From Methylomonas lenta (GTDB lineage: Bacteria > Pseudomonadota > Gammaproteobacteria > Methylococcales > Methylomonadaceae): DNA of 64,000 bases. Shown here piece by piece: positions 9,805-18,714 of this stretch; position 1 is the first letter of the stretch; each line of letters begins with the position of its first letter. The stretch spans positions 1 through 64,000 of the forward strand of contig NZ_LUUI01000096.1 in assembly GCF_001644015.1 (NCBI RefSeq), in the 5' to 3' direction. The position numbers and the translations under genes are program-made. Below the pieces are notes generated by a model, which had not been told where the DNA came from, searched no databases, and saw nothing but the letters and a program-made list of their open reading frames with translations.

Positions 9805-10821
9805 ATGACTAAATCTATCGTTCTGACCGGCATTACCACCACAGGTACGCCACATTTGGGGAATTACGCAGGCGCGATTCGTCCGGCGATTAATGCCAGT
9901 AAAGATGAGCAGGTCAGGCCTTTTTATTTCCTAGCTGATTATCATGCCTTGATCAAATGTAACGAGCCGGCTCGAGTAAAACAATCCAGTTTGGAAATTG
10001 CCGCAACCTGGCTGGCTTTGGGGCTAGATACGGAAAATGCGGTGTTTTATCGCCAATCTGATGTGCCGGAAATCATGGAATTGACCTGGATGTTGACCTG
10101 TGTCACCGCTAAAGGATTGATGAATCGTGCCCATGCCTATAAAGCCGCCGTAGCAGAAAATGAGGAAGTCGAAGGCGGTGATTCTGATAAAGGCATTACC
10201 ATGGGTTTGTTTAGTTATCCGGTATTGATGGCTGCTGATATTTTGATGTTCAATGCTAACAAGGTGCCGGTTGGTAAGGATCAAATTCAGCATATCGAAA
10301 TGGCGCGGGATATTGCCAGTCGGTTTAATCACATTTATGGCGAGCATTTTGTGTTGCCCGAAGCGGTGCTGGATGATAACGCCGCGACGTTATTAGGGCT
10401 GGACGGTCGCAAAATGAGTAAAAGTTATAACAACACTATTCCTTTGTTCGAACCCGAGAAAAAGCTGCGTAAGTTGATCAATAAAATCAAAACTAATTCC
10501 TTAGAGCCGGGCGAGCCTAAAGATACTGATGGGTGCACGTTGTTTGGCATTTATCAGGCCTTTGCCAATGCCCATGAAGTGGATGCGATACGCAAACACT
10601 ATGCGAATGGCATCGCCTGGGGTGAGATGAAACAGATGTTGTTCGAAAAAATCAACGATGAAATTGCCCCGGCTCGCGAGCGTTATGAAGCCTTACTGCA
10701 AGCGCCTGAACACATTGAGCAGCAACTGCAGCAGGGCGCGGAAAAAGCCCGCGCCATCAGTCGGCCGTTTATTCAGACACTACGAGAGGCAGTGGGGATT
10801 TTACCCATCACTCAGGCCTAA
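9805..10821 (+). CDS. trpS: Tryptophanyl-tRNA synthetase
   Basis: Class I aminoacyl-tRNA synthetase charging tRNA-Trp, 338 residues, the normal bacterial length. The HIGH-type signature is [11 protein letters not shown] near residue 13 and the KMSKS loop is [10 protein letters not shown] near residue 205. [13 protein letters not shown] and the C-terminal helical anticodon-binding part are as expected. It is monocistronic or is followed at 10840 by an unrelated hypothetical gene. The upstream 176 bases are a divergent promoter region shared with the PilZ gene. Confidence 0.96.
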   Translation: MTKSIVLTGITTTGTPHLGNYAGAIRPAINASKDEQVRPFYFLADYHALIKCNEPARVKQSSLEIAATWLALGLDTENAVFYRQSDVPEIMELTWMLTCVTAKGLMNRAHAYKAAVAENEEVEGGDSDKGITMGLFSYPVLMAADILMFNANKVPVGKDQIQHIEMARDIASRFNHIYGEHFVLPEAVLDDNAATLLGLDGRKMSKSYNNTIPLFEPEKKLRKLINKIKTNSLEPGEPKDTDGCTLFGIYQAFANAHEVDAIRKHYANGIAWGEMKQMLFEKINDEIAPARERYEALLQAPEHIEQQLQQGAEKARAISRPFIQTLREAVGILPITQA

Positions 10822-10839
10822 GTTAAAGCTGAATTCAAC

Positions 10840-11721
10840 ATGCTTATCATCAGTCTTTTATTTATAAGCTGTTGCATCAGCTCAGCTTGGGCTGATGAGT
10901 TTAAGATAGAGGTTTCCAAAGATTTAATTCAGACCTATTCACAACCCATCAGCGGGCTTGAAGAACCTGTTTTGCTAAAAGACCATAATCAATTACCCAC
11001 CGAAATCAAGCAAGATGACGCTAATTCTGTCCCGCAGTCGTCAGATTCTAAATCGATTCAAAACTTGCAAGATAAGCCATCCCCGCCTACAAAAACCTCT
11101 GAATCTGCAGTTGTGCTGCAAAGATCCAAGCCTAAGCCGTCGCCGATAAATCCCCTGCAGATGCAGTCAAATGCCGGTTTGATGCAAAGAAACATGCTGG
11201 CTGCTGATCCTAATCTTGGGTTTTATCCCAACCTGAATGCCAACCAAAACCAAAGTTACGATGAGTTTCTAGGGGAAATGCATGATGAATTACGATTAAT
11301 GGTCGGCGAAGAGGTTTATAGCAAAATGGCTTGGACCTATCTGGATTTAAAGCGCTTGGATAATTGGATTTACGAAACCACGAGTCAATTTGCTTTGTTC
11401 AGTCAGCAAGCGTTGTTTGGCAACCAGGCCGTTGTCGGTTTGAGTGATCAGTTAAAGGCAGAATTATTTTTTATGGGTTTAATGGGATCCGATGCTAGTC
11501 GTTTACAGCACATGCAAATGGGTAGTCAGGTTGATGTGCTGCAAACTCAATACGAAACCGAACAAGCAATCAAGATTGCAGCTGCTGATGCTGAAATTGA
11601 AGGGAGGTTTTTTGGTATTTTGAAATATCTGACAATTCTGAATTTTGTGTATTTGATTTTAGCCGTTATGGCCTTGGTTTACTTAGCTAAGTTGTTTAGT
11701 TTTTTAGTGAAACAGCAGTAG
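10840..11721 (+). CDS. Unrecognised exported or membrane-anchored protein
   Basis: I do not recognise a family. The 293-residue product starts with a signal peptide (cleavage likely after SSAWA near residue 18), continues with a low-complexity Ser/Pro/Lys/Gln region to about residue 120, then a folded-looking segment (NQSYDEFLGEMHDELRLMVG; WTYLDLKRLDNWIYETTSQF), and ends with one strong membrane helix (about residues 255-285) and a short basic tail. This topology suggests a periplasmic domain anchored at its C-terminus. It precedes a decayed YdcF gene, a secreted protease and a sugar transferase, so a role at the cell envelope or in polysaccharide handling is possible but only inferred from position. 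No clear Shine-Dalgarno sequence is seen. Confidence 0.6.
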   Translation: MLIISLLFISCCISSAWADEFKIEVSKDLIQTYSQPISGLEEPVLLKDHNQLPTEIKQDDANSVPQSSDSKSIQNLQDKPSPPTKTSESAVVLQRSKPKPSPINPLQMQSNAGLMQRNMLAADPNLGFYPNLNANQNQSYDEFLGEMHDELRLMVGEEVYSKMAWTYLDLKRLDNWIYETTSQFALFSQQALFGNQAVVGLSDQLKAELFFMGLMGSDASRLQHMQMGSQVDVLQTQYETEQAIKIAAADAEIEGRFFGILKYLTILNFVYLILAVMALVYLAKLFSFLVKQQ

Positions 11722-11761
11722 TTAGTACCTTTTTGGCAGAATTTTGATCAGGCTGATTTAT

Positions 11762-12296
11762 ATGCTCAAATATCTGCATTTGCTACCGACAGCTTTACTG
11801 ATTATGGCGTTGATCGAGATTTTGCGTAGAAAATGAAAATATGGACTATTCTTGGTGTCAGCCAGCTTGTTATTGGTGAGTTTTCCTGTTGTGGTAAGTC
11901 AATGAACCCTTATTTGGCAAGGTTTTTCAGTATTGCAAACTGAACAGGTTTAGCTATTTAATGGCAGATATGCTGGGTAATGAATTCAAAATACTGGTGG
12001 TTTGGCGCGAATCTAATAGCTGAAATACTGCAGAAAATGCTCAATTCATTCGCAGCGTGTTGCAAGAATTTGCTATTAATAAAATTGTTTTGGTGGTTCA
12101 GGCCTATCATAGGCCATGCACTGCGCATGAATTTAGTAAAGCAGGCTTTGAGGTTTTGCCTGCCCCGACAGCATTTATAGGCCAGGATTCAGGCTTAAGC
12201 ATATTTGATCTTTTGTCTTCGCCAACCGCATTAATGAATAGCTATTTGCTGGCTCACGAAACTCTGGGAATGTTATGGTATCGCTTCAAGTATTGA
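11762..12296 (+). pseudogene. Decayed YdcF/ElyC/SanA-family (DUF218) gene
   Basis: No intact frame spans this region, but pieces in different frames line up with DUF218 proteins. The first ATG at 11762 gives MLKYLHLLPTALLIMALIEI and a stop at 11834-11836; a shifted frame continues as a second membrane segment (LFLVSASLLLVSFPVVVSQ) and stops. A middle part with further stops and an apparent deletion follows. From about 12030 the frame ENAQFIRSVLQEFAINKIVL, then QAYHRPCTAHEFSKAGFEVLPAP, then AHETLGMLWYRFKY, stop at 12294-12296, reproduces the C-terminal half of the family including the usual YR end. The gene is therefore inactivated by frameshifts, stops and a deletion. These proteins act at the inner membrane and envelope; no intact copy is in the window. 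Confidence 0.72.
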
Positions 12297-12356
12297 GCTT
12301 ACCTTGATATTTAAGCGCCTTGTAGATTGTAATCTAGTGGCAAAAGGTTTTTTTTA

Positions 12357-13130
12357 ATGAAAATTTTGGTATCGTTTTTTGTAAGCTTTTTCTTGATCGT
12401 GAGCAATTGTTTTGCCCAGTCAACTGAAGCCAATTTGCCTGATATTTTGCAACGTATCAAACCCAGCGTGGTTGCTGTAGGTACTTTTATGCCCACACGC
12501 AACCCACGTGCGGTATTTTTAGGAACAGGTTTTGTGGTGTCTGATGGGCGTCGGATAATCACCAATGCCCACGTCACGAGTAATAAACTGGATGTGGCTC
12601 ATCTTGAGCGCTTTGCGATCTTCTACCGGCATGATCAGAAAGAATACATGCAATTAGCCGAGTTAACCGCTACTGATGACGAACATGATCTTGCTATGCT
12701 CAGTTTGTCGGAAGGCAAGTTGCCTGCGTTGGAGGTAGGCGATTCTAGTCAGGTTAGAGAAGGTGAGTTATATGCCTTCACCGGTTATCCGATTGGAATG
12801 GTGCTTGGATTGTATCCTGTTACCCATCGCAGCATTATTGCCGCAATTTCGCCCAATGCAATTCCTGTTCATGCCAGTAGGCAGTTAAATATCAAAATGC
12901 TGAAAAAACTGGAAACGCCTTATGATGTGTTTCAGTTAGATGCCACAGCCTATCCTGGGAATAGTGGCAGCCCTTTGTATGACATTGATACAGGCAAGGT
13001 CATAGGCATTATCAACAAAGTTTTTGTGCAGGGCAGCAAAGAAAACGCTATCACGCATCCTAGTGGTATTTCCTATGCTATCCCCTCAGAGCATATCAAA
13101 AGGCTTATAGCCCAAACAGGCATTCAATAA
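12357..13130 (+). CDS. Secreted trypsin-like serine protease
   Basis: A 257-residue protein with a signal peptide (MKILVSFFVSFFLIVSNCFA) and a chymotrypsin-fold catalytic domain without PDZ. The triad is visible: His in TNAHV, Asp in DEHDLAML, and Ser in YPGNSGSPL. The flanking motifs (GTGFVVSDGRRIITNAHV, then GYPIGMVLG) resemble HtrA/DegP-like and S1 family stand-alone proteases. It probably acts in the periplasm. The sugar transferase gene begins 25 bases downstream, so the two may share a transcript, and short proteases of this kind are met next to exopolysaccharide genes. The substrate is unknown. Confidence 0.85.
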   Translation: MKILVSFFVSFFLIVSNCFAQSTEANLPDILQRIKPSVVAVGTFMPTRNPRAVFLGTGFVVSDGRRIITNAHVTSNKLDVAHLERFAIFYRHDQKEYMQLAELTATDDEHDLAMLSLSEGKLPALEVGDSSQVREGELYAFTGYPIGMVLGLYPVTHRSIIAAISPNAIPVHASRQLNIKMLKKLETPYDVFQLDATAYPGNSGSPLYDIDTGKVIGIINKVFVQGSKENAITHPSGISYAIPSEHIKRLIAQTGIQ

Positions 13131-13155
13131 TTATTTATCAAACGGAATCACCAGC

Positions 13156-14544
13156 ATGATAAGAATATTTCGACACTACATCTCTACCGCCTATTTGGGC
13201 TTAATGGCAGTGGAATGGTTGGTGTTTTATTTGGCTATGCATGTAGGAGCCGCTTTCAGATTTTTATACACCGCCTCCTGGTATAGCAACGAGGAGATGA
13301 TTTGGGCTTCCGTGGTATTTTCTGCCGTATTTACTTTATGCTGCTCAGCTTTGGGTTTATATCGAAAAACCCTGGATAGGGAAGAATATAATCTACTGGA
13401 AAGAATTAATTACAGCTTTGCTGTGGCGATTTTTGTTTTAGTGTTTGTGTATTACGTGATTCCAGAATTGATGTTGGCACGTAGTGTGTTGATTTCAGCG
13501 ATTTTATTTTCCTTTTTCGGCATATTGCTGACGCGTTATTGCTTTTACCGTTTTATTAATCTGGACAATTTAAAACGCAAGGTTTTAGTGATAGGTTGCG
13601 GGCAGCTGGCCAGTGAACTTGAGGTTGTCAACTCCAGTTTTGTTTATCGCGGTTTTGAGATTATTGGTCATGTAGCATTGGAAGATGAGTCGGTTGCAGT
13701 GCCAAACCTTATCGTTTTAAATGAAAATATGACATTGTCTGCTGTCGTAGAAGCTTATCAGGTTGATGAAGTTGTGATTGCTATGGACGACAGACGTAAA
13801 AAACTGCCGGTTGATGATTTGCTGGACATAAAAATGTCTGGCGTCATTGTGATGGATTTACAAACCTTTTATGAACGAGAGCAGCGATTAGTTTTTTTGG
13901 ATGCCTTGAGTCCCAGTTGGCTGGTATTTTCGGATGGATTTGTTAATGATGGCATGCGGCCAGTGGTAAAGCGTGGCTTTGATATCGTCGCCAGTTTGTT
14001 GTTACTCAGCGTTAGCTGGTGGTTGATGCTGATTACTACCATTGCAATTTATATTGAAAGCGGCTTTGGAGCCCCGGTTTTTTATAAGCAAACCCGGGTT
14101 GGCTATCGCGATAAACCATTCAAAGTCATGAAGTTTCGCAGTATGCGAGTGGATGCAGAGAAAAATGGCGCCCAATTTGCCAGTCAAACTGATAATAGGG
14201 TGACTCGAGTCGGTAAAGTCATACGCAAATTTCGCATTGATGAACTGCCGCAATTATTTAATGTTTTTAAAGGGGATATGAGCTTCGTAGGGCCAAGGCC
14301 TGAGCGGCCCGAGTTTGTGACAGGATTCGAAAAAACCATCCCTTACTATAAAGAACGTCATCGGGTAAAACCCGGCATAACAGGTTGGGCGCAGCTTTGT
14401 TATCCCTATGGTGCCAGCGAGCATGATACAAGACAAAAGCTGCAGTACGACTTGTATTACGTTAAAAACTACAGTCTATTTCTGGATTTAACCATTATGT
14501 TGAGTACGGTAGAAGTTGTGCTGTGGGGGAAAGGGGCTAGATGA
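13156..14544 (+). CDS. Polyprenyl-phosphate sugar-phosphate transferase (exopolysaccharide priming)
   Basis: Membrane enzyme that starts polysaccharide repeat-unit synthesis by moving a sugar phosphate onto undecaprenyl phosphate; 462 residues. The N-terminal part has about four to five membrane helices, followed by a CoA-binding-like cytoplasmic domain (VLVIGCGQLASELE), another hydrophobic stretch (FDIVASLLLLSVSWWLM) and the PglC-like catalytic domain with KFRSMRVDAE, RKFRIDELPQLFNV and GDMSFVGPRPERPEF. The layout matches the TIGR03013 subgroup linked to PEP-CTERM/exosortase systems. The export genes at 38027-42568 could act on the same polymer, although they are 24 kb away. Which sugar is used cannot be told. 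Confidence 0.9.
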   Translation: MIRIFRHYISTAYLGLMAVEWLVFYLAMHVGAAFRFLYTASWYSNEEMIWASVVFSAVFTLCCSALGLYRKTLDREEYNLLERINYSFAVAIFVLVFVYYVIPELMLARSVLISAILFSFFGILLTRYCFYRFINLDNLKRKVLVIGCGQLASELEVVNSSFVYRGFEIIGHVALEDESVAVPNLIVLNENMTLSAVVEAYQVDEVVIAMDDRRKKLPVDDLLDIKMSGVIVMDLQTFYEREQRLVFLDALSPSWLVFSDGFVNDGMRPVVKRGFDIVASLLLLSVSWWLMLITTIAIYIESGFGAPVFYKQTRVGYRDKPFKVMKFRSMRVDAEKNGAQFASQTDNRVTRVGKVIRKFRIDELPQLFNVFKGDMSFVGPRPERPEFVTGFEKTIPYYKERHRVKPGITGWAQLCYPYGASEHDTRQKLQYDLYYVKNYSLFLDLTIMLSTVEVVLWGKGAR

Positions 14545-14668
14545 TCAATTGCTGGCATTTAACGATGCTTGGCAAACTGTATAAACTACGGTCTCGCCCG
14601 GGTAAATATATTCTTTGTAACCGCTTTATTGGTAGGTCAAACGTCGATGGATTCCTGGTCGCTTGGAG

Positions 14669-15301
14669 TCAAACCATACTTCTGTAACTGCGCATTTGTC
14701 CCACTAGCACACCCTGAATATCAATTTGTGCGGGCTGGTAATGCATGGCCTGCATGCTGGAGTTAGCGGGTATTAACAAAGTTTCGTGCGGATATTGCTC
14801 GATGAATTTCAACGTGGCTTCGGATTTATCGACCAGTGCTACCACAATTTCACCATTACGGGCATGACAACGTTGTTCTATGATCACCCAGTCGCCATCA
14901 TAAATACCCTCTTCTATCATCGAATCGCCCTTAACCTTGAGTACATAACAGGGATTTTCGGTCTTGATTTCATCGGGGATCGTCATGAATTCTGTGTTTT
15001 CAATTGCTTCGATGGGTTTACCGGCGGCAATGATGCCAACATAGCGCAAAGTACTGGAATTGTTGCTAGGTTGGACGATTTTCTTGGCCTGCTCGGTTAG
15101 GCGCACGCCACGATGTTTTCGATCCATGGCTTCAATTAGACCAGCTCCGACAAGATCCTGAATGATACGGTGTAGTGATCCACGTGATTTAAGGCCTAAA
15201 GCAGCGCATAGCTGATCCAGTGAGGGTGGGCGGGTAAAGCTAGCCTGATTTTGTAATAAAAAATCGATAATCTCGTGTTGTTTACGGGTCAATGCGTCCA
15301 T
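14669..15301 (-). CDS. lexA: LexA repressor, SOS response
   Basis: Transcriptional repressor with autoproteolysis, 210 residues. The N-terminal winged helix-turn-helix is LTRKQHEIIDFLL, then PPSLDQLCAALGLKSRGSLH with RIIQDLVGAGLIE; the recognition helix (SRGSLHRII) is closer to alphaproteobacterial LexA (SKSGIHRLI type) than to the E. coli form. The cleavage bond is Ala-Gly in IIAAGKP, the catalytic serine is in KGDSMIEEGI, and the catalytic lysine is in SEATLKF. Two GTTC-based boxes lie 22-79 bases upstream of the ATG, one a perfect GTTC-N7-GTTC, fitting autoregulation by an alpha-type protein. Confidence 0.93.
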   Translation of the reverse strand: MDALTRKQHEIIDFLLQNQASFTRPPSLDQLCAALGLKSRGSLHRIIQDLVGAGLIEAMDRKHRGVRLTEQAKKIVQPSNNSSTLRYVGIIAAGKPIEAIENTEFMTIPDEIKTENPCYVLKVKGDSMIEEGIYDGDWVIIEQRCHARNGEIVVALVDKSEATLKFIEQYPHETLLIPANSSMQAMHYQPAQIDIQGVLVGQMRSYRSMV

Positions 15302-15322
15302 GAATAGGTCTCGGTCAGTCTG

Positions 15323-15337
15323 GTTTCTTTTTTGTTC
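15323..15337. promoter_or_regulatory. Possible second LexA box (GTTT-N7-GTTC)
   Basis: GTTT at 15323-15326 and GTTC at 15334-15337 are separated by seven bases, one mismatch from the GTTC-N7-GTTC pattern. It is in the orientation opposite to the stronger site at 15366-15380 and lies 22 bases before the lexA ATG. Confidence 0.35.
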
Positions 15338-15365
15338 TTTGAGGGGTATTGTAATGTTGTATCAA

Positions 15366-15380
15366 GAACAATAAAAGAAC
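15366..15380 (-). promoter_or_regulatory. LexA box of the GTTC-N7-GTTC type upstream of lexA
   Basis: On the minus strand the sequence reads GTTCTTTTATTGTTC, a perfect direct repeat GTTC-N7-GTTC, 65 bases upstream of the lexA ATG. This is the operator pattern known from alphaproteobacteria, not the CTGT-N8-ACAG palindrome of most gammaproteobacteria. It fits the alpha-like recognition helix of the LexA encoded here. Confidence 0.6.
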
Positions 15381-15550
15381 AAATTTACATTCAATGGTAG
15401 GCTTTTGGGAATAATCAATTAAATGCTGAAATGATTTAATAAACACCCACTTTTCTAAAGGTAGAATTTATGTTGTTAGCCTGAGGTGTGGCGGCTACTG
15501 CGGGTAGTTTGATTATTGGGTGAAGCAATACGGCCGGTATTGTAGCTGGA

Positions 15551-17926
15551 TTATGATAATAGCGGGCTTGATGGGTGTTGTTTTATGAAGTCCTCGAACT
15601 CATTGGCTGGCAGGGGCTTGCTGGTGTAATAGCCTTGATAGAAGTCGCATTTTCGTTCAGCTAAAAATGCCAGTTGTTCTGCCGTCTCTACGCCTTCGGC
15701 AATCACTTTCATACGCAATGTCTTGGCCATGGCGATGATGGTGGCGGTGATTTCCATATCGTCGATAGCCATTGGAATGTCATCAATAAAGCTTTTATCA
15801 ATTTTTAATATATCCAGTGGAAACAGTTTTAAGTAAGCCAATGATGAATAGCCAGTACCAAAATCATCAATAGCTAGATGGACGCCCAACGCATGTAAAT
15901 TGTTGAGGATTTCGATGGCTTCTTTTTCACGTTTCATCAATGCACTTTCAGTCAGCTCCAACTCTAAAGAGTGCGCTGGAAAACCGGTTTCTGCTAAGGA
16001 TGTTCTCACCACTTCACAGAGATCACTATGCATAAGCTGATGAGAAGACACATTGACTGCCAAACGTAAGGCGGGAAGACCGGCATCCAGCCATTGTTTG
16101 CCTTGGCGACAGGTTTCCTTAAGCACCCAATTGCCGATTAGAGTGATCAGACCGGTTTCTTCTGCGATCGGAATAAAACGCACCGGTGGTATCAGTTCAC
16201 CCTGGTCGGTTTGCCAGCGCACCAAGGCTTCTGCGCCGATGATTTTACCAGTAGCGATTTCCAGTTGCGGTTGATAGTACACTCGGAGTTGGTTTTTTTC
16301 TATACCTAGCCGCAGACGATATTCGATTTCGATACGCTCACGAGCGGCGTGAGTCAGTCTTTCTGAAAAATATTTAAAACAGTTACGACCTTCGTTTTTG
16401 GCTTGATACATGGCAGTATCAGCATGTTGAATCAATTCAGCGGCAGTTGTTGAATGATCCGGGAACAGAGCAATGCCGATGCTGACTCCTATCCTGACTT
16501 CATTGCCGGTGGACAGGCACCATGCTTCATTCATGGTAGCAATAATGTCGAGAGCAATTCGTGCCGCAGACTCGGGGTGTGGTAGTTCTTCTAGTAATAC
16601 GACGAATTCATCACCACCCAGGCGACAGACAGTATCGCTGGCCCGTAAGCGTGAGTTTAAACGCCGGGCAACCATTTGCAGTAAATCATCTCCGGCCAGA
16701 TGCCCAAAGCTGTCGTTAACATCCTTAAACCGATCTAAATCCAGCATCAATACCGCTAATTGGCAATTTTGACGTTGCGCCTGGTCGATGCTATGTTGCA
16801 GACGCGACATGAATAACATGCGGTTGGGTAGAGTAGTCAGCGGGTCGTGATGGGCTAAATATTCCAGCTCTTGTTCGGATGCTTTTAGTTTTGAGATGTC
16901 GGCAAACACGCCAACGTAATTACAAATTTCACCCGCTTGATTTTTTACAGTGCTGATGCTGAGTAATTCCGGATAAATTTCACCGTTTTTGCGCCGATTC
17001 CAGATTTCACCCTGCCAATGTTCGTACAGGTTGATTTGTGCCCACATTTCGACATAAAACTCGCGGGGGTGGCGACCGGATCGCATCAGTGCGGCGGTTT
17101 TTCCTAGGCATTCTGCTTGGCTATAACCGGTGATTTCTATGAAGGCCCGGTTCACTCTTTGGATGCGGCGGTTGGCATCGGTAATCATCACGCCTTCGCG
17201 GGTGGTTTCAAACACTGCCGCTGCTTGGCGCAGTTGGGCTTCGTTACGTTTAATGTCGGTAATATCTGTGATTGTGCCAATGTAGCCCAGCAACTCATGG
17301 TTTTGGTCATATTCCGCTGTGGCACGGCCAATCACCCAATGCACCGGGCCATTTTTATATTGGAAGCGATATTGGCTGTTAAAGGGAGTTTGTGTTTGGG
17401 TCGTTCTATCCCATTCCTGAAACACGCGGGCTCTATCGTCGGCAAAAATTGCCTCAACCCAGCCATCGCCAAGCGCTAGATCTGCTGACATACCGCTGAT
17501 GTCGTACCAGCGTTGATTAACATATTCAAATTTACCGTGAGTGTCGGTTTTAAAAATGCCTACCGGCGCAAGCCTGGCCAACGTTTGGAATAGGGCTTCG
17601 CTATGTTGCAGGGCAATTTCAGCTTGTTTGCGGGCGGTAATGTCATGCAGAACAATGGCATAGGCGGGTGTGTATTCCCACTCAAAAGGCACGGATCGCA
17701 TTTCCGCCCAAGCAAAACCACTCGGGCGAATCAGGTTGATGTCTTGTGGTTCGGGACTGCCGGTACTGATAGGAATCGCCAGCGTTTGGCCAACGATGGC
17801 TTTGCGTTCGAGTAACTTTATGGCTGCTTGATTGGCATAAAGTACAATGCCAAGAATATCGACAACCAGAATACCATCGGTGATGGTATTCAATATCAGA
17901 TTCAGTCTTTCTAAGCTATCCGGCAT
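15551..17926 (-). CDS. PAS-PAS-PAS-GGDEF-EAL cyclic di-GMP enzyme
   Basis: Cytoplasmic signalling protein of 791 residues with no membrane segment. Three PAS domains (about 10-100, 105-225 and 232-345) precede a GGDEF diguanylate cyclase domain (357-515) with intact GGDEF at 437-441 and an RxxD inhibitory site (RASD, 428-431), and an EAL phosphodiesterase domain (about 525-775) with EALVRW, then DDFGTGYSSLAYLK and KIDKSFI. Both catalytic centres look complete, so it may make and degrade c-di-GMP according to the PAS input. It is the third gene of a minus-strand operon, 17 bases after the receiver-KaiB protein, and is a likely output of that pathway. Confidence 0.93.
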   Translation of the reverse strand: MPDSLERLNLILNTITDGILVVDILGIVLYANQAAIKLLERKAIVGQTLAIPISTGSPEPQDINLIRPSGFAWAEMRSVPFEWEYTPAYAIVLHDITARKQAEIALQHSEALFQTLARLAPVGIFKTDTHGKFEYVNQRWYDISGMSADLALGDGWVEAIFADDRARVFQEWDRTTQTQTPFNSQYRFQYKNGPVHWVIGRATAEYDQNHELLGYIGTITDITDIKRNEAQLRQAAAVFETTREGVMITDANRRIQRVNRAFIEITGYSQAECLGKTAALMRSGRHPREFYVEMWAQINLYEHWQGEIWNRRKNGEIYPELLSISTVKNQAGEICNYVGVFADISKLKASEQELEYLAHHDPLTTLPNRMLFMSRLQHSIDQAQRQNCQLAVLMLDLDRFKDVNDSFGHLAGDDLLQMVARRLNSRLRASDTVCRLGGDEFVVLLEELPHPESAARIALDIIATMNEAWCLSTGNEVRIGVSIGIALFPDHSTTAAELIQHADTAMYQAKNEGRNCFKYFSERLTHAARERIEIEYRLRLGIEKNQLRVYYQPQLEIATGKIIGAEALVRWQTDQGELIPPVRFIPIAEETGLITLIGNWVLKETCRQGKQWLDAGLPALRLAVNVSSHQLMHSDLCEVVRTSLAETGFPAHSLELELTESALMKREKEAIEILNNLHALGVHLAIDDFGTGYSSLAYLKLFPLDILKIDKSFIDDIPMAIDDMEITATIIAMAKTLRMKVIAEGVETAEQLAFLAERKCDFYQGYYTSKPLPANEFEDFIKQHPSSPLLS

Positions 17927-17943
17927 CTCAGCGGAATTGTTAG

Positions 17944-18645
17944 TTAAATGATGACAGTTTGCACACCGCTGCCGTGTGTTTGTGTGGTAATGGCTGCCAT
18001 CACCGAGGACATACGAGATAAATCACCCAACAGCTTTAATACGGGTTCGGGAATATCTCGCACCAACATGGGGGTGGCAAAAATTTCTTTTTCCAGGGCT
18101 TTTTCCGGCATGCCTAAAACTTCCACTACATCAAATACCCAGCGTCCGGGTTCATAGATTCCAGCTAATACTGCGCTGATTTGCTCGACCATGCGCCGGG
18201 TTTCCGAATTTAACGAAACTACATAAAGGGTTAATACTAATTTATGATGGCTGGCGCGGCGTTCTTCATGAGCTTTAGCTACATGCACAACCTGGGCAAT
18301 ATTTCTAATCTGCGAGGCTGACAAGGGTTTGCTGGCTATTTCAAATTTAAGACCTTCTGCGTGAGCATCTTTGAGTTGATGCATAAATTCGGCGGCAAAG
18401 GCGGTGACGATATAGATATGCAAACTTTCATCATATTCTTTTAGACGTCGCAGAGTTTCTACGCCATCAATGCCTGGCATGCGCAGGTCTAAAAAAACCA
18501 GATCGGGGCGTTCAATTTTGACCATTTCGATGCCTTGCAAGCCATCTTCGGCTTCTTTGACGTCGTAACCTTCTTCTTCCAGAATAAGTTTGAATGCGCC
18601 GCGTACTGCAGGGTCGTCATCAATTACCAGAATTTTGTTCAACAT
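17944..18645 (-). CDS. Response regulator with C-terminal KaiB-like domain
   Basis: A 233-residue protein. Residues 1-120 are a receiver domain with phospho-acceptor Asp53 (VFLDLRMPGIDG), switch Thr81 and Lys106. Residues 135-210 read like a KaiB domain: KLVLTLYVVSLNSETRRMVE, a middle VFDVVEVLGMPEKALEKE, then IFATPMLVRDIPEPVLKLLG followed by DLS. The LYV start, the V-L-x-x-P-x-x-A block and the ATP-L-V-x-x-x-P-x-P-V-x-x-x-x-GDLS end are the hallmarks of KaiB and of the sensor domain of SasA, which bind the clock ATPase KaiC. The gene sits between a sensor histidine kinase and a GGDEF-EAL gene, so it may be phosphorylated by the former. No kaiC or kaiA is in the window. Assignment of the C-terminal domain rests on recalled family sequence. 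Confidence 0.83.
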   Translation of the reverse strand: MLNKILVIDDDPAVRGAFKLILEEEGYDVKEAEDGLQGIEMVKIERPDLVFLDLRMPGIDGVETLRRLKEYDESLHIYIVTAFAAEFMHQLKDAHAEGLKFEIASKPLSASQIRNIAQVVHVAKAHEERRASHHKLVLTLYVVSLNSETRRMVEQISAVLAGIYEPGRWVFDVVEVLGMPEKALEKEIFATPMLVRDIPEPVLKLLGDLSRMSSVMAAITTQTHGSGVQTVII

Positions 18646-18714
18646 AGTTTTAGTGCCTTATTCCAAAAGTATAACCGTCTAATCAAGCAGTAATTATGCC
18701 GATAGTGGTTGTAA

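Noticed and set aside
15470..15556. Short frame starting MLLA with three in-frame TGA codons and hydrophobic content, preceded by a ribosome-site-like AAAGGTAG
   Set aside because: Only about 29 codons, runs into the 3' end of the GGDEF-EAL gene, and no family is recognised. Nothing else in the window suggests TGA recoding.
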